NCBI GenBank assembly: GCA_013694495.1
Contig: JACDCH010000129.1
Coordinates: 1 to 10,762, forward strand
Reading direction: 5' to 3'
Length of the DNA stretch: 10,762 nt
From: Acidimicrobiia bacterium
GTDB lineage: Bacteria > Actinomycetota > Acidimicrobiia > Acidimicrobiales > JACDCH01
The notes below the pieces were generated by a model. It was not told where the DNA came from. It ran no database searches and saw only the letters and a program-made list of their open reading frames with translations. Below are positions 1 through 9,612 of the stretch, in pieces (the stretch's first letter is position 1; each line of letters starts with the position of its first letter). The position numbers and the translations under genes are program-made.

Positions 1-60
1 ACGACCTGCGGCGGAACAACCGCGCCGCGACGCGCCTGTCGACCGCCGGAGGCGCTGGGG

Positions 61-83
61 GTCTGGGGGCGGAGCCCCCAGGC
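61..83. terminator. Terminator-like GC hairpin in repeat copy 1
   Basis: CTGGGGGC (63-70) and GCCCCCAG (74-81) form a perfect 8-bp stem around a GGA loop. A T-G wobble and a G-C pair (62/82, 61/83) extend it. There is no T-run on either side. This shape, with a short C- or G-rich flank, is common in actinobacterial intergenic regions and may end transcription from the DUF3592 side, about 105 bases past its stop codon. The hairpin is certain; the terminator role is an inference. Confidence 0.5.
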
Positions 84-148
84 ATCGGCCGCAGGGCGAC
101 GAAGTCGGCCGAGGACCCAACGACCGAGCGCAGCGAGGACGACAACAC

Positions 149-180
149 TCGCCGGAACGGAGCGAAGCGAGTGACGGCGA
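149..180 (-). other. Constant-core stem-loop, copy 1
   Basis: TCGCCG (149-154) pairs perfectly with CGGCGA (175-180) and encloses exactly the 20-nt core 155-174, which begins GAACGG and ends GAGTGA. The equivalent stem in copy 2 is TCGAGC/GCTCGA, so three of six pairs differ and all three are compensated. It starts 8 bases after the DUF3592 stop codon on the minus strand. Confidence 0.75.
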
Positions 181-188
181 AGAACTCT

Positions 189-605
189 TCAGACCTCGAG
201 GCAGCTCCGGGCGGGGTCACGCAGGTCGTAGTGCACCGTGATCGTCGCGCCCACCGGGTACCGGCCCGCCTCGGCCGCGGCCTGCTCGGGCCGGTCGAAG
301 CTGGGCCGGTTGCTGGTGTCGGCGTTCTGGCCGGCCCGGACCTGGTTCCCGTCGTAGGTGCTCGCCCCGACCGTGAACCGGTAGGTGACGAGCGCCGAGT
401 ACACCGTGTACCGCGCGTCCGTCGCCCCCGCCGTGCGCGAGATGACCTGCGACGTGAGGATGCTGCCCGTGGTCGTAGGCCACGTCGCCGACGCCTGCTG
501 CTCGGCGGCGAGGTGCGCCATCCGGGCCCGGTACCGCTGGCCCCCGGTCCGGATCGCGAAGACGAAGGCCCCGACGAACAGGACGACCCACACGATCCAC
601 GACAC
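189..605 (-). CDS. DUF3592-like small membrane protein
   Basis: This 138-residue protein begins at GTG 605-603. An in-frame TAG lies four codons upstream, so it cannot start much earlier; no good Shine-Dalgarno sequence is visible. Residues 2-17 (SWIVWVVLFVGAFVFA) form one hydrophobic membrane segment. After it comes a short basic and polar stretch, then a beta-rich extracytoplasmic or cytoplasmic domain with TGSILTSQV (about 47-55), YSALVTYRFTVG (about 69-80) and the ending YPVGATITVHYDLRDPARS. That pattern (W..T.G.I, ...Y.F.V.., YP.G..V.V.YDP.DP..S.L) is typical of the DUF3592 family, whose molecular role is not known. The gene begins 22 bases after gltD, so it is likely the last gene of the gltB-gltD unit. 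Cotranscription does not show that it works with glutamate synthase. Repeat copy 1 lies just after its stop. Confidence 0.75.
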   Translation of the reverse strand: MSWIVWVVLFVGAFVFAIRTGGQRYRARMAHLAAEQQASATWPTTTGSILTSQVISRTAGATDARYTVYSALVTYRFTVGASTYDGNQVRAGQNADTSNRPSFDRPEQAAAEAGRYPVGATITVHYDLRDPARSCLEV

Positions 606-627
606 GGGGCGAGGCTAGGACGACGGG

Positions 628-2127
628 TCAGCGCAGGGGGGCGTCCGTGGGGCGGATCGGCGTCGGGAGGGCGGTGTCGCCCATGAGGAAGCGGTCGGCG
701 GCGGCGGCCGCGCTGCGACCCTCGGCGATGGCCCACACGATGAGGCTCTGGCCCCGGCCCATGTCGCCGCACACGAACACGCCGTCCTTGGAGGTGGCGA
801 AGCGGTCGTCGCGGGCGACGTTGCCCCGTTCGTTCAGGTCGACGCCGAGCGCCTCGAGCAGGCCGCTGCGCTCGGGGCCGACGAAGCCCATGGCGAGCAG
901 GACGAGGTCGGCCTGGAGCTCGAAGTCGCTGCCCTCGACCCTGACGAACTTGCCCTCGACCATCTCGACCTCGTGGGCCCGCAGGGCCCCGACCTGGCCC
1001 GGGTCGTCGCCGGCCACGAAGCACTCGGTGTTGACCGCGTAGACGCGCTCACCGCCCTCCTCGTGGGCCGACGACACGCGGTACACCATCGGGTACGTCG
1101 GCCACGGGTTCACCGTGGGCCGCTCCTCCGGGGGCCGGGGCATGATCTCGAACTGGTGCACGGACGCCGCGCCCTGGCGGTGGACGGTGCCGAGGCAGTC
1201 GGCGCCGGTGTCGCCGCCGCCGATGATCACGACGTGCTTACCGGCCGCGGTGATGGGGACCTCGTCGACGGCCAGGTCGCCGAGCCCGGCCTGAGCGGCC
1301 CCCAGAGCGGAGGATGCCGTGCGGTTGCCCCACGGCAGGTACTCCATCGCCTGGTGGATGCCGCCCAGCTCGCGGCCGGGCACGGGCAGGTCGCGCCAGG
1401 CGGTGGCCCCGCCGGCGAGCACGACGCCGTCGTACCCGTCGAGCTCCTCGACCGGCACGGCGCCGTCGCCGGTGCCGCCGACGTCGGCCGACACCCGGAA
1501 CTCGGTGCCCTCGGCTTCCATCTGCTCGATGCGCCGGTCGATGTGGCGCTTCTCCATCTTGAACTCGGGGATGCCGTAGCGGAGCAGGCCGCCGATGCGG
1601 TCGGCCCGCTCATAGACGACGACGTCGTGGCCGGCCCGGGTGAGCTGCTGCGCGGCGGCGAGCCCGGCGGGGCCGGAGCCGACGACGGCGACCCGCTTGC
1701 CGGTGCGCACCGACGGCGGCAGCGGGATGACCCAGCCCTCCTCGAAGGCCCGGTCGATGATGGTGACCTCGACCTGCTTGATCGTGACCGGGTCCTGGTT
1801 GATGCCGAGCACGCAGGCGCCCTCGCACGGCGCCGGGCACAGCCGCCCGGTGAACTCCGGGAAGTTGTTCGTGGCGTGGAGTCGTTCGATCGCGTCGCGC
1901 CAGTTGTCGCGGTGGACGAGGTCGTTCCAGTCGGGGATGAGGTTGCCGAGGGGGCAGCCGTTGTTGCAGAACGGGATCCCGCAGTCCATGCAGCGGCTGG
2001 CCTGGACCCGCAGCGCGTCGACCGGGAACGGCTCGTACACCTCCTTCCAGTCGAGGAGGCGGACCGGCACCGGCCGGCGCATCGGCGTCTGGCGCTTGTG
2101 CTTGATGAAGCCCTGGATGTCACCCAT
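628..2127 (-). CDS. gltD: Glutamate synthase (NADPH) small subunit
   Basis: This is the beta subunit of GOGAT, 499 residues, the normal length. It takes electrons from NADPH through FAD and passes them by Fe-S clusters to the FMN of GltB, where 2-oxoglutarate is reductively aminated. The N-terminal Fe-S region has C46-x2-C49-x4-C54-x3-C58-P and C97-x3-C101-x3-C105. An FAD-binding GxGxxG lies at 150-155 (GSGPAG), followed by RIGGLLRYGIPEFKMEK. The NADPH-binding GGGDTG is at 303-308. The C-terminal flavin motif CGDMGRGQSLIVWAIAEGR is intact, as are all cluster cysteines. Start ATG 2127-2125 is preceded by GGAG with 6-nt spacing. It lies 198 bases downstream of gltB in the same direction, with a hairpin-rich repeat in the gap. 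That could lower read-through and set the subunit ratio, or gltD could have its own promoter; I see no convincing -35/-10 pair. Confidence 0.97.
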   Translation of the reverse strand: MGDIQGFIKHKRQTPMRRPVPVRLLDWKEVYEPFPVDALRVQASRCMDCGIPFCNNGCPLGNLIPDWNDLVHRDNWRDAIERLHATNNFPEFTGRLCPAPCEGACVLGINQDPVTIKQVEVTIIDRAFEEGWVIPLPPSVRTGKRVAVVGSGPAGLAAAQQLTRAGHDVVVYERADRIGGLLRYGIPEFKMEKRHIDRRIEQMEAEGTEFRVSADVGGTGDGAVPVEELDGYDGVVLAGGATAWRDLPVPGRELGGIHQAMEYLPWGNRTASSALGAAQAGLGDLAVDEVPITAAGKHVVIIGGGDTGADCLGTVHRQGAASVHQFEIMPRPPEERPTVNPWPTYPMVYRVSSAHEEGGERVYAVNTECFVAGDDPGQVGALRAHEVEMVEGKFVRVEGSDFELQADLVLLAMGFVGPERSGLLEALGVDLNERGNVARDDRFATSKDGVFVCGDMGRGQSLIVWAIAEGRSAAAAADRFLMGDTALPTPIRPTDAPLR

Positions 2128-2133
2128 CGATCA

Positions 2134-2137
2134 CTCC
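2134..2137 (-). promoter_or_regulatory. Ribosome binding site of gltD
   Basis: The minus strand reads GGAG here, 6 nt before the ATG at 2127-2125. This supports that start for GltD, which also matches the usual N-terminus (MGDIQGF). Confidence 0.7.
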
Positions 2138-2201
2138 GAATCGTGTCGCATGAAGATGTGGTCGTCGCAGCGAACGCCCAGCCCGCCGCAGGCGCTGGGG
2201 G

Positions 2202-2222
2202 TCTGGGGGCGGAGCCCCCAGG
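2202..2222. terminator. Terminator-like GC hairpin in repeat copy 2
   Basis: CTGGGGGC (2203-2210) and GCCCCCAG (2214-2221) form a perfect 8-bp stem with loop GGA; a T-G wobble (2202/2222) extends it. No T-run follows on either strand. It sits about 105 bases after the gltB stop and 75 bases before the gltD start, so it is placed to end or attenuate transcription between the two subunit genes. The termination role is not demonstrated. Confidence 0.45.
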
Positions 2223-2265
2223 GATCGGCCGCAGGGCGACGAAGTCGGCCGAGGATCGGAAGCGA

Positions 2266-2280
2266 CCCGACAGAGTCGGG
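2266..2280. other. Copy-specific hairpin in the repeat spacer
   Basis: CCCGAC (2266-2271) and GTCGGG (2275-2280) form a perfect 6-bp stem with loop AGA. Copy 1 has no equivalent in its spacer, so this part of the element varies in structure and sequence between copies. Confidence 0.6.
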
Positions 2281-2290
2281 GCCGCTCAGA

Positions 2291-2322
2291 TCGAGCGAAC
2301 GGAGCGAAGCGAGTGAGCTCGA
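2291..2322 (-). other. Constant-core stem-loop, copy 2
   Basis: TCGAGC (2291-2296) pairs perfectly with GCTCGA (2317-2322) and encloses exactly the 20-nt core 2297-2316 shared with copy 1. It begins 3 bases past the gltB stop codon. The stem differs from copy 1 at three pairs, all compensated. Confidence 0.75.
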
Positions 2323-2325
2323 AAC

Positions 2326-6891
<4,566 letters not shown>

Positions 6892-6900
6892 CGGGCGTCG

Positions 6901-6906
6901 TCCCTC
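6901..6906 (-). promoter_or_regulatory. Ribosome binding site of gltB
   Basis: The minus strand reads GAGGGA, 9 nt before ATG 6891-6889. It supports the internal start over the longer reading frame from 7017, whose extra 42 residues are low-complexity and unlike GltB. Confidence 0.65.
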
Positions 6907-6978
6907 GTGTGTCGTGCGGCGGTGGCGCTGACCGGGACGACGTTGGCCCAGCAGCAGTCGGACAACCGTAGCCGCGCC

Positions 6979-7037
6979 GCCCCCGGACTCCGAACTGGGG
7001 GCAGTCATCGCGTCCATTCGACGTTTGCTGCCCCCGG
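6979..7037 (-). promoter_or_regulatory. Mutually exclusive GC hairpins upstream of gltB
   Basis: Three segments can pair in two exclusive ways. Middle segment CTGGGGGCAG (6995-7004) can pair with CTGCCCCCGG (7028-7037), giving 8 contiguous pairs plus one closing pair on the minus strand with a 23-nt loop. It can also pair with GCCCCC (6979-6984), giving 6 pairs and a loop of about 12 nt. Along the minus strand the longer hairpin forms first, then the shorter. It lies 88-146 bases upstream of gltB and 45-103 bases after the propeller gene. It may be the propeller terminator, an attenuator in a gltB leader, or neither; no T-run follows. Confidence 0.35.
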
Positions 7038-7043
7038 TTGCGA

Positions 7044-7073
7044 GGGGTCGGGGTCGGGGTAGGGGTTGGGGTT
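7044..7073 (+). repeat. Five-fold G-tract hexamer repeat
   Basis: Five GGGG tracts fall at an exact 6-base period (7044, 7050, 7056, 7062, 7068), with separators TC, TC, TA, TT, TT. This fits the formal pattern for an intramolecular G-quadruplex on the plus strand, which is the template strand for gltB and the propeller gene. It begins 9 bases past the propeller stop codon and lies 153-182 bases upstream of the gltB start. It could be a simple slippage-derived tandem repeat with no function. Confidence 0.8.
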
Positions 7074-7081
7074 GCCGCGGC

Positions 7082-8317
7082 TCAGGTGGCGGGGGTGGTG
7101 TCGTCGAAGACCATGATCGAGCCGCCGTAGCAGGCCACCCAGACGGTCCTGGTGATCGGCTCGTAGGTGATGCCGATCGGGTGCTGGTCGGTGGGATGCT
7201 CGTCGAGGACCGAGAGGTCGGCGGTGCTGAGCTTGGTGATCGTCGACGACGAGTAGTTCACGACGTAGATGGCCTGGCCGTCGGAGCTGATGTCGAGGCT
7301 CCTCGGGTTCTGGCCCGTCGACCGGCGCTCGACCACGTCGCCGGTGGCGGCCTCGATCTTGGCGACCGTGCCGTCGCTGTTGTGGCTCACGAACAGGAAG
7401 GCGCCGTCGGGGCTGATCTCGATGTGGCGGGGGCCGTCGCCGCTGGCCACGAGGTCGCTGACCACACGGGTGGCGAGGTCGACCGTGACGATCTTGTCGC
7501 CGCCCATGACCGCGATGTAGGCGGTGCGGCTGTCGGGCGAGACGACGACGCCCCTGGGGTAGCGCCCGATCGGTACCCGGGCCACCTCGGTGGCGGTGGC
7601 GACGTCGATGATGCTCATGTCCCACGTGCACCAGTTGGTGACGAGCACGGTGCGGTCGTCGGGCGTGACGGCGACGTACTTCGGGACAGACCCGACGGGG
7701 ATGACCTGGTCGATGGCAAAGGTCGCCGTGTCGATGCGGTAGACGAAGCTGTCGTCGAAGCCCGAGTCGGGCGTGCACGAGTCGTCGCCCTCGGGTCCGA
7801 AGCCGGCGCCGTACATCGAGTAGTTCGACACGTAGGCGTGGGCGCCGTCGGCGGTGAAGGCAGCCTCCACCGGAGCGCCCCGCGAGCGCCCGGCGTGGCC
7901 GGCGAAGCCGAAGGCGGCGAGGTCGACGCCGTCGTCGATGGTGGCGACAAGGCCCCGGTCGGCGCCGTAGGCCGTGACCGAGTGCGTGTACATCATGTTC
8001 TGGGCGAAGACGAGGCCGTGGCCCGATGCCACCACCGACTTCGGGCTGATGTCGCCGGTGATGCGCTCCGCGAGCTCGAGCGCGGTGCTGACCGACGGCG
8101 GCCCCGGCAGCGCCGGCGGCGTCTCGGTCGTCGTGGTGGTGGGCGCCGTCGTGGTCGTGGGCGAGTCGGTCGGGGCCGTCGCCGCCGCGCCGTCCGACTC
8201 GGCCGGCGCCCCGACCGCGACCACCGCGGCGCCGGGCGCGCCCCCGCCCACGAACGCCGCGGCAACCACGACGAACGCGAGCACGAGCACGAGGAAGAGC
8301 TCGGGGAACCGCCGCAT
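7082..8317 (-). CDS. Membrane-anchored YVTN-type beta-propeller protein
   Basis: This 411-residue protein has an N-terminal hydrophobic segment at about 7-37 (LFLVLVLAFVVVAAAF) after MRRFPE, which is a signal anchor or signal peptide. A Thr/Pro-rich linker follows at about 45-75 (TDSPTTTTAPTTTTTETPP) and then a repeat domain. Repeats of the YVTN/YncE type recur near residues 92, 148, 211, 255, 296, 337 and 380; the last five are spaced about 40-44 residues. Examples are KYVAVTPDDRTVLVTN, RGVVVSPDSRTAYIAV and RHIEISPDGAFLFVSH. Seven repeats fit one closed seven-bladed propeller. Cysteines at 181, 230 and 396 could form a disulfide if it is outside the cell. I expect a surface or secreted binding protein; ligand and any enzyme activity are unknown. 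There is no lipobox. The start has no Shine-Dalgarno sequence; a TANNNT box just upstream suggests a leaderless message. Confidence 0.88.
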   Translation of the reverse strand: MRRFPELFLVLVLAFVVVAAAFVGGGAPGAAVVAVGAPAESDGAAATAPTDSPTTTTAPTTTTTETPPALPGPPSVSTALELAERITGDISPKSVVASGHGLVFAQNMMYTHSVTAYGADRGLVATIDDGVDLAAFGFAGHAGRSRGAPVEAAFTADGAHAYVSNYSMYGAGFGPEGDDSCTPDSGFDDSFVYRIDTATFAIDQVIPVGSVPKYVAVTPDDRTVLVTNWCTWDMSIIDVATATEVARVPIGRYPRGVVVSPDSRTAYIAVMGGDKIVTVDLATRVVSDLVASGDGPRHIEISPDGAFLFVSHNSDGTVAKIEAATGDVVERRSTGQNPRSLDISSDGQAIYVVNYSSSTITKLSTADLSVLDEHPTDQHPIGITYEPITRTVWVACYGGSIMVFDDTTPAT

Positions 8318-8326
8318 GACGGCTCG

Positions 8327-8332
8327 ATGGTA
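8327..8332 (-). promoter_or_regulatory. Candidate -10 box for a leaderless propeller transcript
   Basis: The minus strand reads TACCAT (8332-8327), matching TANNNT, with 9 bases to the ATG at 8317-8315. That places a start of transcription at or within about 3 bases of the start codon. No purine-rich ribosome site lies in those 9 bases, which fits a leaderless message of the kind common in Actinobacteria. No matching -35 is visible. Confidence 0.3.
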
Positions 8333-8351
8333 CGGGCGACCGGTGCCGAAC

Positions 8352-8357
8352 GGGGAG
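8352..8357 (+). promoter_or_regulatory. Ribosome binding site deciding the M18 start
   Basis: GGGGAG lies 10 nt before GTG 8368 but only 1 nt before ATG 8359. This spacing favours the GTG as the true start, even though ATG is the longer choice. Confidence 0.6.
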
Positions 8358-8367
8358 AATGCCGGCC

Positions 8368-9597
8368 GTGACCGCCACCGACCTGTGCGCCTTCATCGAC
8401 GCGTCGCCGTCGCCGTTCCACGCCGTGGCCACCGCCGCGGCACGCCTCGACGCGGCCGGCTTCGAGGGCGTCGACGAGACCGACGACTGGGGCGGCGCGG
8501 GCTCGGCGCCGGCGCGGGGCTACGTCGTGCGCGATGGATCGATCGTCGCGTGGAGCGGCGCGGCCGGGCCGTGGCGGGTCGCCGGCGCCCACACCGACTC
8601 CCCGAACCTGCGGGTCCGCCCGCGGCCCGACACCGGCCGGGCCGGCGCCCGCCAGCTCGGCATCGAGCCGTACGGCGGCGTGCTGCTCAACTCCTGGCTC
8701 GGGCGCGACCTCGGCCTCTCGGGACGGGTGGCGCTCCGCGACGGGTCGCTCCCCCTCGTGCTCGTCGACCGGCCCGTGCTGCACATCCCGCAGCTCGCCA
8801 TCCACCTCGATCGCGAGATCGGCAGCGCCGGGCTCCAGCTCAACCCGCAGCAGCACCTGACGCCGCTGTGGGGCACCGGCCCGGTCGACCGGGGCGGTTT
8901 CACGCGGTTCCTGGCCGACGAGCTCGGCGGCTCCCCCGCCGACATCGTGGCCTGGGACGTGATGATCCACGACCTCACGCCGTCGACGGTCGGCGGGCGC
9001 GACGGCGAACTGCTGGCTGCGCCCCGCATCGACAACCTGTGCTCGGCGTGGGCCGCCATCGGCGCGCTGCTCGACGCCGGGTCCGGCGTGGTCGCCCTCT
9101 GGGACCACGAGGAGATCGGCTCCGAGACGAACCGGGGCGCGGGCAGCTCGCTGCTCGGCACGGTGCTCGAGCGCCTGACGGGCGGCGACCGCGGCTCCTA
9201 CCAGCGGGCCCTGGCCGGCTCGGTGTGCGCGTCGGCCGACATGGCCCACGCCACCCACCCCAACTACGCGGAGCGCCACGAGCCCGACCACTGGATCGCC
9301 CTGGGCGGCGGGCCGGTGATCAAGACGAACGTGAACCAGCGCTACGCCACCGACGCCCGCAGCGCCGCGCTGTTCGCGGCCGCCTGCGAGCGCGCCGGCG
9401 TCGCCCACCAGTGGTACGCCCACCGCGCCGACCTGCCCTGCGGTTCCACGATCGGCCCCGTCACCGCCGCCAGCCTCGGCATCCCCGTCGTCGACGTCGG
9501 CGCGCCCATGCTCGCCATGCACTCCGCCCGGGAGCTCATGGCCACCGCCGACGTCGACCCCTACCGAGCGGCACTGGCGTCGTTCCTGCGGGGCTGA
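8368..9597 (+). CDS. apeB: M18 family aminopeptidase
   Basis: This is a dinuclear zinc aminopeptidase of family M18 (aspartyl aminopeptidase type), 409 residues from GTG 8368, close to bacterial family length. It should remove N-terminal residues from peptides in the cytoplasm, and no signal peptide is present. By comparison with the family, the metal and catalytic residues are H75 (GAHTDSPNLR), D222 (RIDNLCSAW), catalytic E248 and ligand E249 (DHEEIGSE), D291 (SADMAHATHPNY) and H385 (MHSARE). NQRYATD and LPCGSTIGP, also typical, are present. The N-terminal LCAFIDASPSPFHAV block is the usual family start, which agrees with the GTG. Members often prefer acidic residues, but the sequence alone does not fix specificity. 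The symbol follows the apeB/pepC naming of the actinobacterial type. It is divergent from the propeller gene and converges on the amidohydrolase. Confidence 0.95.
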   Translation: MTATDLCAFIDASPSPFHAVATAAARLDAAGFEGVDETDDWGGAGSAPARGYVVRDGSIVAWSGAAGPWRVAGAHTDSPNLRVRPRPDTGRAGARQLGIEPYGGVLLNSWLGRDLGLSGRVALRDGSLPLVLVDRPVLHIPQLAIHLDREIGSAGLQLNPQQHLTPLWGTGPVDRGGFTRFLADELGGSPADIVAWDVMIHDLTPSTVGGRDGELLAAPRIDNLCSAWAAIGALLDAGSGVVALWDHEEIGSETNRGAGSSLLGTVLERLTGGDRGSYQRALAGSVCASADMAHATHPNYAERHEPDHWIALGGGPVIKTNVNQRYATDARSAALFAAACERAGVAHQWYAHRADLPCGSTIGPVTAASLGIPVVDVGAPMLAMHSARELMATADVDPYRAALASFLRG

Positions 9598-9612
9598 TAC
9601 TCGGGCCGCCGG

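Larger units (their letters stand above)
43..180 (-). repeat. Structured intergenic repeat, copy 1
   Basis: This is a composite element matching the one at 2183-2322. Positions 43-115 match 2183-2255 over 73 bases with only two differences (49 G/C and 83 C/G). A constant 20-nt core (155-174) is identical to 2297-2316. Between the two conserved blocks the sequence differs. Read along the minus strand from the DUF3592 stop codon, the order is: stem-loop with constant core (180-149), variable spacer, 7-bp stem TCGGCCG/CGGCCGA (85-91 with 106-112, 14-nt loop), then a GC-rich hairpin (61-83). The spacer holds GAGCGCAGCGAG (126-137), an 11/12 near-copy of part of the core (160-171). It could be a REP/REPIN-type element, a small non-autonomous mobile element, or a 3'-UTR RNA structure. 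The repeat and its pairing are directly visible; its role is inferred. Confidence 0.85.
1..188. other. Intergenic region holding repeat copy 1
   Basis: I find no credible coding sequence here. The first 42 bases are GC-rich with no recognisable element and may be the flank of a gene outside the window. The rest is occupied by the structured repeat at 43-180, which ends 8 bases before the DUF3592 stop codon (189-191 on the plus strand reads as TGA on the minus strand). Confidence 0.7.
2183..2322 (-). repeat. Structured intergenic repeat, copy 2 (gltB-gltD gap)
   Basis: This is the second copy of the element at 43-180, almost the same length (140 against 138 bases), placed between gltB and gltD. 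The 73-base block 2183-2255 has two differences from copy 1. The 20-nt core 2297-2316 is identical. The spacer differs and carries its own perfect hairpin (2266-2280). The 7-bp stem TCGGCCG/CGGCCGA is at 2225-2231 and 2246-2252. From the gltB stop codon (2328-2326) the element begins after 3 bases, so it would form the 3' end of a gltB message or an internal structured spacer in a gltB-gltD message. Confidence 0.85.

Noticed and set aside
43..180. CRISPR-like or attachment-site reading of the repeats
   Set aside because: The two copies lie 2.1 kb apart with whole genes between them, with no cas gene, integrase or tRNA end, and the repeat units are not regularly spaced.
2131..2151. A six-codon leader ORF (ATG to TGA) ending just before gltD
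   Set aside because: It spans the gltD ribosome site and could suggest translational coupling, but so short a frame arises easily by chance and has no ribosome site of its own that I can see.
2128..2190. Sigma-70 promoter for gltD in the gap
   Set aside because: I looked for TTGACA-like and TANNNT boxes at proper spacing and found none convincing, so I do not list one, although a divergent promoter type cannot be excluded.
6892..7017. N-terminal extension of GltB from the ATG at 7017
   Set aside because: It would add 42 low-complexity residues before the normal propeptide. The ATG at 6891 has a well-spaced ribosome site and puts the catalytic Cys at position 19.
8359..8367. ATG 8359 as the M18 aminopeptidase start
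   Set aside because: The GGGGAG ribosome site would be only 1 base away. GTG 8368 has a workable 10-base spacing and fits the family N-terminus.
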